From Paenibacillus sp. FSL R5-0490 (GTDB lineage Bacteria > Bacillota > Bacilli > Bacillales > Cytobacillaceae): DNA of 64,000 nt. The notes beneath the pieces were generated by a model, which was not told the DNA's origin, did no database searches, and saw only the letters and a list, made by a program, of their open reading frames with translations. This document shows positions 34,923 through 43,379 of this stretch, piece after piece (within the stretch, counting starts at the first letter, position 1; every line of letters begins with the position of its first letter). The translations under genes and the position numbers were made by a program. The DNA is taken from assembly GCF_001956215.1 (NCBI RefSeq), contig NZ_MRTQ01000011.1:83601-147600 (forward strand), read 5' to 3'.

Positions 34923-35680
34923 GAGGATTTGTCTATATTGTTGGAGCTGGCCCTGGTGACCCCAAACTGCTGACAATTCGCGGATTGGAGTGCATTCAGC
35001 AGGCTGATGTCATTTTATATGACCGTCTGGTGAATAGTGAGTTATTAACACATGCAAAAGCAGATGCAGAGCTGATTTATTGTGGGAAAGAGCCGGGCAG
35101 GCATGGATTGATTCAGGATGAAATCCATCAGGTTCTGGTACAACAGGCAAACCTTGGCAGGCAGGTGCTGCGCTTAAAGGGCGGTGACCCTTTTGTATTT
35201 GGACGCGGCGCAGAAGAAGCAGCCATTTTGCGGGAAGCAGGTATTCCCTTTGAAATTGTTCCTGGAATAACCGCCGGGATTGCTGCGCCTGCTTATGCAG
35301 GCATTCCTGTGACACACCGTGATCACGCGGCAAGCTTTGCCATTGTGACAGGCCATGGCCGCGCCGAAAAGGAGCAGGACTATTTAAAGTGGTCTGCTCT
35401 TGCTCAAATTGACACGGTCGCTTTTTATATGAGCATTGGCAACATTGCTCACATTACGAAAAGCTTAATAGCCAATGGCAAAAGCGGAACAACCCCAGCC
35501 GCTGTTATTGAATGGGGCACAACTGCCAATCAGCGGACCATTACGGGAGCGCTCGAAAATATTGCAGAGGATATCCAGGTTCATGGCATCTCGAATCCAT
35601 CGATGATTTTGGTTGGAGATGTGGTTGGAATAAGGGATCAAATTGCCTGGTTTATAGAAAAGGAGCATGAATTATGTTAG
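34919..35680 (+). CDS. cobA: Uroporphyrinogen-III C-methyltransferase
   Basis: A 253-residue SUMT that makes precorrin-2 from uroporphyrinogen III with two S-adenosylmethionine. Landmarks are VGAGPGDPKLLTIRGL at residues 7-22, LRLKGGDPFVFGRGAEEA near 82 and IVPGITAGIAAPAYAGIP near 113. No HemD or CysG fusion. It is in the middle of the operon, overlapping sirC and the nitroreductase gene (by seven bases), so the whole path from uroporphyrinogen III is coded here. The same step is called cysGA in B. megaterium. Confidence 0.93.
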   Translation: MRGFVYIVGAGPGDPKLLTIRGLECIQQADVILYDRLVNSELLTHAKADAELIYCGKEPGRHGLIQDEIHQVLVQQANLGRQVLRLKGGDPFVFGRGAEEAAILREAGIPFEIVPGITAGIAAPAYAGIPVTHRDHAASFAIVTGHGRAEKEQDYLKWSALAQIDTVAFYMSIGNIAHITKSLIANGKSGTTPAAVIEWGTTANQRTITGALENIAEDIQVHGISNPSMILVGDVVGIRDQIAWFIEKEHELC

Positions 35681-36228
35681 AAGCCATGAAAAAACGGCGT
35701 GCGATTCGAAACTTTGAATCGCGCGAAGTAGAACGGGATAAAATCGAAACATTATTGACAGCAGCCACATATGCACCAAATGACCGCATGCGTGAGCCGT
35801 GGCATTTCTATGTATTGCAGGGAGAAAGTTTAAAACGCTACGAGCAGGTTGCACTTGATTACCTGCAAAAACGCTTTCCGGCGAAGCCGCATTTAGTGAA
35901 AAGCTCCATGGAAGCCATCACGAAAACACCACTGATCATTGTTGTGACATCCGCCATTGTGGAAGGAGATGAAGGGGCGACAAAAGATAATGTCTTTGCC
36001 GTAAGCAGTGCAATCATGTCGATGTGGCTGATGGCCGAACAGCTGGGATTAGGGATGGTATGGCGTACAAGAGGCGTTGGCTTGGTGCATGATACAGCAC
36101 TGCATGATTTTATTGGTGCATCCGGCAAGGAGCAATTAGTGGGGACGCTATGCATCGGCTATCCGGCAGAAGAAATTGCTGCCGAAAAAAAGCGTACCCC
36201 ATTTGCTGAAAAGACAACTTGGCTGTAA
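35674..36228 (+). CDS. Nitroreductase-family protein, CbiY/BluB-like
   Basis: A 184-residue FMN-type nitroreductase with RRAIRNF at residues 8-14, PNDRMREPWHFYVLQG near 33 and LGLGMVWRTRG near 122. A nitroreductase of this size lies at the same place in the B. megaterium cobalamin operon (cbiY). BluB, a relative, destroys FMN to make the lower ligand 5,6-dimethylbenzimidazole, but whether this protein does so cannot be told from sequence; flavin reduction for cobalt reduction before adenosylation by BtuR is an alternative. Confidence 0.8.
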   Translation: MLEAMKKRRAIRNFESREVERDKIETLLTAATYAPNDRMREPWHFYVLQGESLKRYEQVALDYLQKRFPAKPHLVKSSMEAITKTPLIIVVTSAIVEGDEGATKDNVFAVSSAIMSMWLMAEQLGLGMVWRTRGVGLVHDTALHDFIGASGKEQLVGTLCIGYPAEEIAAEKKRTPFAEKTTWL

Positions 36229-36241
36229 GGAGGAATGGTTT

Positions 36242-36781
36242 ATGCCACAAAAAGGTATGCTGCTGGTTTATACAGGAGATGGAAAAGGAAAAACAACCGC
36301 CTCGCTTGGTGTAACATTAAGGGCAATCGGCCGGGGCATGAAGGTGAAATACTTTCAATTTATTAAATCACCGGAACGTACATATGGTGAAAAGCTGGCC
36401 CTCAGGAAACTGGGTGTTGAAACTGTGCAGCTGGGAATCGGGTTTACATGGACGAAAACACCGGAGGAGCACCGTGAAGCACTTGCGACCGCCTGGCAGA
36501 CAGTAAAAGAAGAATTGAAAGATGAAACAACAGATGTGTTAGTGCTGGACGAACTGAATAATGCCCTGGCCATTACACGTTTTCCCATTGACGATGTGCT
36601 GCCATTATCTGAGGTGCTGGAGGCCATTCAAAACCGTCCAAAAAAGATGCATTTGGTGATCACAGGGCGTTCTGCACATCCAGCCATTCTCGAATTGGCC
36701 GATTTAGTGTCTACCATCAATGCCACCAAACATTATTATGCCGAACAGGAAGTTAAAGCCATGAAGGGGCTGGAGTTTTAA
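36242..36781 (+). CDS. btuR: Corrinoid adenosyltransferase (BtuR/CobO type)
   Basis: A 179-residue ATP:cob(I)alamin adenosyltransferase with the P-loop YTGDGKGKTTASLG at residues 10-23, LRKLGVETVQLG near 60, VLVLDELNNAL near 99 and VITGRSAHPAILELADLVS near 140. It adds the 5'-deoxyadenosyl ligand. ATG 36242 with AAGGAGG upstream is clear; a longer frame from 36176 inside the preceding gene is rejected. Confidence 0.93.
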   Translation: MPQKGMLLVYTGDGKGKTTASLGVTLRAIGRGMKVKYFQFIKSPERTYGEKLALRKLGVETVQLGIGFTWTKTPEEHREALATAWQTVKEELKDETTDVLVLDELNNALAITRFPIDDVLPLSEVLEAIQNRPKKMHLVITGRSAHPAILELADLVSTINATKHYYAEQEVKAMKGLEF

Positions 36782-36847
36782 GCAGCTCCTCCCGAGTATT
36801 TTTAGACCCTGTATCTAGTTAGGTTTTGGAAATTGAGGAGAATTTCA

Positions 36848-37684
36848 ATGATAAAAGAATCCCTTTTGCAATACGATTTTGAGAAGCTCTGGAAGGAAGG
36901 CATGCTGGATTGGCATGGAAGGATGCCGGAGCGAATGGTTGATGATGAGCTGGAGGAAGCCTTTTGGATGCAGTCCATGAAGAAAAAGAAATACAAGCAG
37001 ACAGATGAGTATGCCAAAAGGATCTACGAAAAAATGAAGAAGCATATCCCGGAAAACTCAAGCTGTATTGAATTCGGTCCGGGATGGGGGAACTATACCT
37101 TTCCGCTCAGCCAGGATGCCGGAAGTTTAACCCTGGTGGATGGTTCAAAGAGTGTGCTCGCTTACTTAAAGCAATATTTTGAAGAGGATGCCCTTATCCA
37201 GTTTGTCCACAGCAAATGGGAAGAAGCACAATTGGAGCCGCACGATGTCGTGGTTGGGGTGAACTGCTTTTACCGGATGTATGAAATGAATGAAGCACTG
37301 AAGAAAATGAACAGACTGGCAAGAAAACGTGCCATAATCGGCTTAACGACTGGCCCTATTCAGCCGCATTACGTCCTGTTGGATAAGCAGTTTGGCTATG
37401 ACATTAAATACCCGCGCCGGGATTATATCATGATCGTCAACATGCTGTACCAGTTAGGCATTTATGCAGATTGTGAAATGATTAAGCTTGAGCGGGAGCA
37501 TCGTTATGATACATGGCAGCAGTTAATTGATGCCCAGAGCAAGAAAATCTTATCTCCCCGGTTTGAACGAACACATGTGGGTGCCTCATTGGAACGATTT
37601 ATTTCCCAAGAGGATGGCGGGTATGTGTACCGTTATCCTTTCCATGCGGCAATTATCAGCTGGGAGCCTGTGAAGCATATATGA
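36848..37684 (+). CDS. Class I SAM-dependent methyltransferase of unknown substrate
   Basis: A 278-residue protein with a Rossmann methyltransferase core: motif I IEFGPGWGNYTFPLS near residue 70, LVDGSKSVLAYL near 93 and VVVGVNCFYRM near 130. The first ~60 residues form a charged helical cap (MKKKKYKQTDEYAKR). It starts 66 bp after btuR with GAGGAG and its stop overlaps btuC by ATGA, so it is translated together with the corrinoid importer. It is not one of the canonical corrin methylases, which have a different fold. Substrate unknown; a corrinoid- or importer-related role is inferred only from position. Confidence 0.8.
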   Translation: MIKESLLQYDFEKLWKEGMLDWHGRMPERMVDDELEEAFWMQSMKKKKYKQTDEYAKRIYEKMKKHIPENSSCIEFGPGWGNYTFPLSQDAGSLTLVDGSKSVLAYLKQYFEEDALIQFVHSKWEEAQLEPHDVVVGVNCFYRMYEMNEALKKMNRLARKRAIIGLTTGPIQPHYVLLDKQFGYDIKYPRRDYIMIVNMLYQLGIYADCEMIKLEREHRYDTWQQLIDAQSKKILSPRFERTHVGASLERFISQEDGGYVYRYPFHAAIISWEPVKHI

Positions 37685-38721
37685 CAAGGGGACGGTTTGC
37701 ATTACTGATGGCTGCCCTGGCCGCTGGGCTGCTTGCTTCCATGACTTTTGCCGTGATGGTGGGATCTGTGGACATTACCCCAAGCCTTATTTGGGAAGTG
37801 CTCTTCTCCAAGCTGGGTCTATTTATAGATACAGATGCTACTAATGCACAGAAGGTTATTATTTGGAATATACGATTCCCCCGTATTGTACTTGCTGCCA
37901 TAGTAGGTGCCGCATTGGCTATTTGCGGGGCAGCCATTCAGGCATTAGTGAAAAATTCGATAGCAGATCCTTACATTCTCGGAGTATCTTCCGGAGCATC
38001 CGTTGGAGCGGCATCTGCCATTTTACTTGGTGCATTCAGCGTTTTGGGGGAGTATGCCATTTCCCTTGCCGCATTTTTAGGGGCCATTTTTGCGGTCATG
38101 ATTGTGTTTTCCTTAGCACGCGTCAATGGACGCATATCGGTCATTCGTCTGCTTTTGGCAGGGATTGCGGTTTCGATGGTGTTATCCGCCATTACCAATT
38201 TTATGCTGATGATGTCCAAGCAGCAGGGCGGCATTCAAGCGGTCATGCATTGGATGCTCGGCAGTCTGGCGGGCGCGAAATGGTCCAATCTTGGCATCCC
38301 ATTTTTTTCACTGCTGCTTGTTTTTATTCTGCTGCTCATGAATTATCGGCAGCTTAATGCTTTATTGCTTGGTGAGGAAACGGCCGCGACACTTGGCGTG
38401 AATCTGGACCGGTTTCGGATCTTTATCATTCTCTTTGTATCCCTTCTGACCGGTGTGGTCGTCGCGGTCAGCGGAAGCATTGGCTTCGTCGGGCTGATTA
38501 TTCCTCACATCGTGCGGATGCTGGCGGGTTCTAATTACAAACTGGTTCTGCCGATAAGCGCTCTGATCGGTGCCATTTTCTTAGTTTGGGCGGATATGGC
38601 CGCACGTATGGTGCTGGCGCCTGAAGAAATGCCAATCGGGATTATTACCGCCATTTGCGGAAGCCCATTCTTTATCTGGATGCTCAGGCGAAAACGTTAT
38701 TCTTTTGGGGACGGTGAGTAA
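37681..38721 (+). CDS. btuC: Corrinoid ABC importer permease
   Basis: A 346-residue FecCD-family permease with about ten helices. GAALAICGAAIQALVKNSIADPYILG near residue 79 (GxxLxxxGxxxQxxxxNPLADP type) and GFVGLIIPHIVRMLAGSNYK near 268 are family signatures. It overlaps the methyltransferase gene and is followed two bases later by btuD. In the context of a cobalamin operon the substrate is almost certainly a corrinoid, although siderophore permeases look the same. Confidence 0.88.
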   Translation: MTRGRFALLMAALAAGLLASMTFAVMVGSVDITPSLIWEVLFSKLGLFIDTDATNAQKVIIWNIRFPRIVLAAIVGAALAICGAAIQALVKNSIADPYILGVSSGASVGAASAILLGAFSVLGEYAISLAAFLGAIFAVMIVFSLARVNGRISVIRLLLAGIAVSMVLSAITNFMLMMSKQQGGIQAVMHWMLGSLAGAKWSNLGIPFFSLLLVFILLLMNYRQLNALLLGEETAATLGVNLDRFRIFIILFVSLLTGVVVAVSGSIGFVGLIIPHIVRMLAGSNYKLVLPISALIGAIFLVWADMAARMVLAPEEMPIGIITAICGSPFFIWMLRRKRYSFGDGE

Positions 38722-38723
38722 GG

Positions 38724-39488
38724 ATGCTCCAGGTCAAAAATATGTCCTTTTCAGTGCCGGACAAGCAAATTTTAAATAATATCACTTTTTCTGTGGAACA
38801 GGGAAAGTTCGTTGGGATCATTGGACCGAATGGAAGCGGAAAATCGACGATGCTTAAAATCATTTATCGTCATTTAAAACAAACGAGCGGTTTCGTGACG
38901 TTATATGAAAAAGATATTCTCGATCTCCCGCAGAAAAAACTTGCTCAGGAGTTAGCTGCTGTAAGTCAGGAAACACCGGTACTCTTCGATTTTACAGTAA
39001 AAGATTTGGTCATGATGGGGCGGACGCCGTACAAAAAATGGCTTGCAGCTGATAACCAGGAGGACTTTGCCATTGTGGAAGAAAGCATGATACTCGCAAA
39101 TGTGCTTCACCTGGAAAACCGCATGTTTAACCAATTATCCGGAGGCGAGAAGAAGCGGGTGATGCTCGCACGCGCCCTGGCACAGCAGGCAAACATATTA
39201 ATTCTGGATGAACCGACCAATCATCTGGATATTGAACATCAATATCAGTTAATGGATTTAATAAGGGATCTGCCGATAACGATTGTGGCAGCGCTCCATG
39301 ATTTAAACCTGGCAGCCGGGTATTGCGATGAACTCCTTGTCATGAACGATGGAGCTCTATATATGTCGGGGACACCTGAGCAAGTCCTGACAAAAGAGAC
39401 ATTGAAGGAAGTCTTCCATATGGAGGCCGGTGTATCGAAAAATCCATTTACCAAAAAACTTCATTTATTTTTCTACACAAACGATTAA
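38724..39488 (+). CDS. btuD: Corrinoid ABC importer ATPase
   Basis: A 254-residue ABC ATPase with Walker A GPNGSGKST near residue 36, the signature LSGGEKKRVMLARAL near 137, Walker B ILILDEPTNHLD near 157 and the switch His in ALHDLNLAAGYC near 193. Gene order btuC-btuD-btuF, within a riboswitch-controlled operon, supports corrinoid uptake. Confidence 0.88.
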   Translation: MLQVKNMSFSVPDKQILNNITFSVEQGKFVGIIGPNGSGKSTMLKIIYRHLKQTSGFVTLYEKDILDLPQKKLAQELAAVSQETPVLFDFTVKDLVMMGRTPYKKWLAADNQEDFAIVEESMILANVLHLENRMFNQLSGGEKKRVMLARALAQQANILILDEPTNHLDIEHQYQLMDLIRDLPITIVAALHDLNLAAGYCDELLVMNDGALYMSGTPEQVLTKETLKEVFHMEAGVSKNPFTKKLHLFFYTND

Positions 39489-39505
39489 ATGGAATCGAGG
39501 GACCG

Positions 39506-40498
39506 ATGAACATGAAAAATCGCAGAATTTGGGCTTTTCACGTCTTAGCGGCTGTATTATTATTAGCCGCGTGCTCAGCAGAAGAAGCAAATACAGCACA
39601 GGTGAAAAGTGAACAAGCGGAGCCAACGGAGAAAGTGGTTATTGAAAATGAAGGCTTTGTGAATGAATACGAAGAAGCGCCAAAGCGTGCGATTACATTG
39701 AATCAGCATGTGACCGAAATCATGCTGGCACTTGGTTTGGAAGATTCAATGGCTGGCACTGCATTCTTGGATAACGAGATTTATGAGCCATTACAGAAGG
39801 CGTACGACAAGGTACCAGTATTGGCCGAGCAATATCCATCAAAGGAGCAAGTCATCTCTGCGGAAGCTGACTTTCTATATGGCGGCTGGGACAGTGCCTT
39901 CAATGAGAAAAACATTGCAACACGTGAAGAACTAAAGGAATTAGGCATTAACAGCTACTTACAATCTTCATCTGTTAAAGTGGCACCCACCCTGGAAGAT
40001 ATCTATAGTGACATCCGAAATATCGCAAAAATTTTCCGGGTCGAAGAACGAGGTGAAAAACTAATTCAACAAATGAATCAAGAAATTGACGCCATTAGTT
40101 CCCAATTGCCGGAAGTAAAAGAGCCGCTGGATGTCCTGGTTTACGACAGCGGCGAAACCGATGTATTCACCGCCACACAAAACTTCATGAATACACTTGT
40201 CACAATGGCAGGCGGGCACAATGTCTTTGGAGATGTAAAAGGCAATTGGGCCACTGTCTCAAAAGAAGATGCAGTAGAACGCCAGCCTGATGTCATTGTA
40301 GTAATAGATTATGGATCAACTACTGCAGAACAAAAAATAAAATTCCTAAAAAAGGACCCAGCCTTAAGCCAGACACCAGCCGTACAAAACGAACGCTTTG
40401 TCATCCTCCCGCTGTCGGCAGCATCTGAAGGGGTTCGTGTTGGGGAAGCGCTGGAGGTTTTGGCCAAGGGTTTCTATCCAGAAGCATTTAGGAATTAG
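39506..40498 (+). CDS. btuF: Corrinoid-binding lipoprotein of the ABC importer
   Basis: A 330-residue periplasmic-binding-type lipoprotein. A signal peptide with lipobox LLAAC (Cys23) is followed by an acidic, low-complexity linker and a type III substrate-binding fold: RAITLNQHVTEIMLALGLEDSMAGT, LYGGWDSAF and MAGGHNVFGDV segments. Attached to the outer face of the membrane, it hands corrinoid to BtuCD. It ends 298 bp before cbiWX; a dispersed repeat lies in that gap. Confidence 0.87.
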   Translation: MNMKNRRIWAFHVLAAVLLLAACSAEEANTAQVKSEQAEPTEKVVIENEGFVNEYEEAPKRAITLNQHVTEIMLALGLEDSMAGTAFLDNEIYEPLQKAYDKVPVLAEQYPSKEQVISAEADFLYGGWDSAFNEKNIATREELKELGINSYLQSSSVKVAPTLEDIYSDIRNIAKIFRVEERGEKLIQQMNQEIDAISSQLPEVKEPLDVLVYDSGETDVFTATQNFMNTLVTMAGGHNVFGDVKGNWATVSKEDAVERQPDVIVVIDYGSTTAEQKIKFLKKDPALSQTPAVQNERFVILPLSAASEGVRVGEALEVLAKGFYPEAFRN

Positions 40499-40546
40499 GT
40501 GATTGTGCGTTTTTGTGGATTTTTGAACTAAAATTTATCCGCTGAG

Positions 40547-40730
40547 TTGATTGGAGCGGAGGGCACTTGATCCTCGAAAATGCTGACGCATTTCCTTCGT
40601 ACGGGGGTCATTCGAGGGAGCTTATTCAATGTCCTGCTGGAGGAGAGGGAGCGGGAGACCCCGCAGGCGAAGCCGAGGAGGCTCCCGTTCCTCCCCGCGG
40701 AAAGCAAGTGCCCGCAGCGGAAAGCAACGG
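40547..40730 (+). repeat. Dispersed Bacillus-type palindromic intergenic repeat
   Basis: The 184-bp stretch is GC-rich compared with its flanks, begins TTGATTGGAGCGGAGGGCAC and ends with the near-inverse CAAGTGCCCGCAGCGGAAAG; GGGCACTTG (40561-40569) and CAAGTGCCC (40705-40713) are perfect inverted repeats. Inside are GAGACCCCGCAGGCGAAGCC and a separate hairpin CCTCGAAAATG...CATTCGAGG. I know this as a repeat scattered between genes of many Bacillus-like genomes; short open frames in it are not genes. Confidence 0.75.
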
Positions 40731-40796
40731 GATTTATACTAAGCCTAAACAAGATTTCAAGATAGAGTATCAAATTTAATAGAGGGAGGTCACCCA

Positions 40797-41993
40797 ATGA
40801 CAACCTGGAACCTAACACAAATGCAGCGCCACCTGCTAATATGCAACGGCGCAACCTGCATGAGTGCAGGCGCAGAAGAAGTCACAACGCAAATACGCGA
40901 TGAAATCCGGAAAAACCGTTTAGACGAGCATATTCACACATCCCGTACACGCTGCAACGGCCGCTGTAAAGACAAATGCGTCGTCATTGATTACCCAAAA
41001 GGAACCTGGTATTCAGTCCAGCAGGAAGAAACAGCCCGCAGCATCGTTCATGAAGCAGTGAAAGAAGAGTCGATCATCTATTCAATGGAACACGGCGAAC
41101 GCAAACGCAATGAAAACCGCATTAAAGGAATTGATAAATACAAAAAAGGTAAAGGGCCAATGAAAAAAGCTGTCTTATTTGTCGGCCACGGCAGCAGGAT
41201 GGAGGCAGGGAATAACGAAGTCCGCCGATTCATCGATCAAATGAGAAACGACATTGACCCGGCCCTTCTGGTAGAAACCTGCTTCTTAGAATTTGCATCC
41301 CCCAATATTGAAGATGGCATTCAGCTTTGTGCTGAAAAAGGGGCAGATGAAATCCATGTCATTCCCATCATCTTATTACATGCCGGACACTCCAAGCTGC
41401 ACATACCGGCAGAAATTGAACATGCCAAAGAGCACTTCCCTGATATTCAGTTTACCTATGGCCAGACGATAGGAGTTCATGAGGAAGTTCTTGAAATATT
41501 AAAGTCAAGACTTGCTGAAACCGGTTTTGATGTAAATCAAACGCATGAAGATACAGCTATTTTATTAATCGGACGAGGCGGCAGCGATCCCTATGCCAAT
41601 GCAGATTTTTATAAGATAAGCAGATTGCTGTGGGAAAAGTTAAATGTATCATCCGTTGAATGTGCCTTCATGGGGGTCACAATGCCAACCGTCAATGATG
41701 GTATAGACCGCTGCATTAAACTGGGCGCCAAACGAATCATCATGCTGCCCTATTTCTTATTTACCGGCATTTTAATGGAAAGAATGAACAAAATGGCCGA
41801 ACAGTTTAAAGAAACTTATTCTCATATATCCATAGATATCGCAGAATACTTCGGATACCATCCAAAGCTGAGAACCGTCCTGCTGGAGCGAATGAACCAG
41901 GCCCTCGATGGCACTTCAACTGGAATGCAGGACCTGGAAAATTTCCGTAAATATGCGGAAGAACATGGCTATGAACATCATCACCATCATTAA
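40797..41993 (+). CDS. cbiX: CbiW-CbiX fusion: ferredoxin-like domain plus sirohydrochlorin cobaltochelatase
   Basis: A 398-residue protein. Residues ~10-95 are a thioredoxin-like [2Fe-2S] ferredoxin domain with CNGATC and CNGRCKDKC, matching the separate small protein CbiW of B. megaterium. After a basic linker, residues ~122-390 are the CbiX chelatase with FVGHGSRMEAGNNEV, ILLHAGHSKLHIP (metal-binding His) and the second-half IGRGGSDPYANADFY. It inserts cobalt into sirohydrochlorin. The C-terminus is EHGYEHHHHH. AAAAGGTAAAGGG just before the internal ATG 41160 could allow separate translation of CbiX. Confidence 0.9.
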   Translation: MTTWNLTQMQRHLLICNGATCMSAGAEEVTTQIRDEIRKNRLDEHIHTSRTRCNGRCKDKCVVIDYPKGTWYSVQQEETARSIVHEAVKEESIIYSMEHGERKRNENRIKGIDKYKKGKGPMKKAVLFVGHGSRMEAGNNEVRRFIDQMRNDIDPALLVETCFLEFASPNIEDGIQLCAEKGADEIHVIPIILLHAGHSKLHIPAEIEHAKEHFPDIQFTYGQTIGVHEEVLEILKSRLAETGFDVNQTHEDTAILLIGRGGSDPYANADFYKISRLLWEKLNVSSVECAFMGVTMPTVNDGIDRCIKLGAKRIIMLPYFLFTGILMERMNKMAEQFKETYSHISIDIAEYFGYHPKLRTVLLERMNQALDGTSTGMQDLENFRKYAEEHGYEHHHHH

Positions 41994-42022
41994 AATGAAT
42001 AATTCCTATATGATTATTATTC

Positions 42023-42048
42023 CGGCTGCCAATTGGCAGTCTTTTTTA
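42023..42048 (+). terminator. Terminator of the cobalamin operon
   Basis: GGCTGCC-AATT-GGCAGTC followed by TTTTTT, 30 bases after the cbiX stop. Confidence 0.8.
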
Positions 42049-42136
42049 TAAGAAGTTCAGGTGCAATGCTTTAGGAATAAATAAATTCAAAGTGGGTGAA
42101 TTTAGTAATATCTGTAATAGGAAAGGCTGATCATCT

Positions 42137-42625
42137 ATGGAGAAAAAATTATTAAACCTGCTTCTCGGATTGTGCATTTTTTCTGTTCCATTTTTGTTTA
42201 AAGGGAAAAAAATGAGGGAGACTTTAGTTATTTTTTTCTCGAAAGGCGTTCTGGCTTCTCTGGTTGATGCCTATGTTGTTGGAACGAAAAGAGTAGAATA
42301 TCCGGTCCGGCCTTTTTCAAGGATTTTTAAAACCAACCTGATTTATGATATTTTGTTTTTCCCGCTTTTAAGTGTGATTTGGGTTAAGATGTCTTACAAT
42401 GACAATTTAGGCAATATTCTTCTCAAAAGCTTGCTGTTCAGTGTGCCCATGAGCATTGCCCAATGGTTCTTTGAAAGAAACACCAGATTATTTAAGTGGA
42501 GGAAATGGTCCATTTTCCATACATTTGGCAGTGTGAATTTTACTTTATTCACTATAAGGGGATTTGTCGGGTTTATTAAAACATTGGATCGAATAAAGGG
42601 TAATCAAACTATAAACGATATGTAA
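42137..42625 (+). CDS. CBO0543-family membrane protein
   Basis: A 162-residue integral membrane protein with four to five helices and the conserved layout of the CBO0543 family: YVVGTKRVEYPVRPF near residue 46 and FFERNTRLFKWRKWS near 110. ATG 42137 follows AGGAAAGGCTG. It is monocistronic between two terminators. Relatives in this window are the frameshifted gene at 286 and the gene at 44082. The family's function is unknown. Confidence 0.8.
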   Translation: MEKKLLNLLLGLCIFSVPFLFKGKKMRETLVIFFSKGVLASLVDAYVVGTKRVEYPVRPFSRIFKTNLIYDILFFPLLSVIWVKMSYNDNLGNILLKSLLFSVPMSIAQWFFERNTRLFKWRKWSIFHTFGSVNFTLFTIRGFVGFIKTLDRIKGNQTINDM

Positions 42626-42673
42626 GTTAAGTTCTATCATGATTCAGCTGGAAATATAGCTATAGTATTAAAC

Positions 42674-42698
42674 AAGGCTGCCACTTCGGCGGCTTTTT
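42674..42698 (+). terminator. Rho-independent terminator
   Basis: AAGGCTGCC pairs with GGCGGCTTT around ACTTC and is followed by TTTTC. Confidence 0.7.
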
Positions 42699-42785
42699 CT
42701 ATGACCTTGTTCAGAAGGAATATTTCCGTCTTTGTTGAATATGGAACAAACAGAGGGAAATAAAGTAGGAAGGCTGCGTGATAGA

Positions 42786-43352
42786 ATGCATACGGAAAAG
42801 ACGGAAAGGCCAATAGCAGGAACAGTCATCGCTGTTAGTTTAAGCAAGAAGCATACGTTCAGCAAAGAAAGGAAAGATATCATAAAATTGGTGGAGGGAT
42901 TGGGGGTTCAAGGGGATGCTCACTCTGGCTCAACGGTAAAGCATCGATCCAGAGTCGCACAAAACCCTGATCAGCCCAACCTGAGACAGGTTCATTTAAT
43001 CCAGCAAGAGCTATTTAAAGAGCTGTCAGGCCGTTTTCATATTGAACCTGGACAAATGGGTGAGAATATTACAACAGCCGGAATCAATCTTCTTGAATTG
43101 CCCGTAAACTCAATCTTGTTTTTGGGTCATTCCGCTATGATCAAGATAACAGGACTGCGAAATCCCTGTGCTCAGATCGATCAATTTCAGCCTGGGCTTT
43201 TAAATGCAGTGATAGAGAAGGATGAAAATGGGAACCTCATTAGAAAGGCCGGCATAATGGGAATTGTTTTGGAGAGCGGGGAAGTGAAGCCGGGCGATGA
43301 AATCCGAGTTGAATTACCGCCAAAGCCTTTTAAAGAACTGGAACGGGTTTAA
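42786..43352 (+). CDS. MOSC-domain protein
   Basis: A 188-residue MOSC protein, a fold related to the C-terminal domain of molybdenum cofactor sulfurases. VQGDAHSGSTVKHRSRVA near residue 45, MGENITTAGINLLELP near 100 and GLRNPCAQIDQF near 129 are typical; the Cys in NPCAQI is the presumed sulfur carrier. ATG 42786 has AGGAAGG twelve bases upstream; ATG 42741 or 42732 are in frame without a ribosome site. Stand-alone MOSC proteins are thought to bind sulfur or molybdopterin-linked sulfur. The YhhN gene follows 27 bp later. Confidence 0.85.
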   Translation: MHTEKTERPIAGTVIAVSLSKKHTFSKERKDIIKLVEGLGVQGDAHSGSTVKHRSRVAQNPDQPNLRQVHLIQQELFKELSGRFHIEPGQMGENITTAGINLLELPVNSILFLGHSAMIKITGLRNPCAQIDQFQPGLLNAVIEKDENGNLIRKAGIMGIVLESGEVKPGDEIRVELPPKPFKELERV

Positions 43353-43379
43353 TACGCGGCACAAGGAGGTTGAATAATT

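Noticed and set aside
40567..40854. Overlapping frames of 60-108 residues in the gap before cbiX
   Set aside because: They lie in the dispersed GC-rich repeat and use its codons in all frames.
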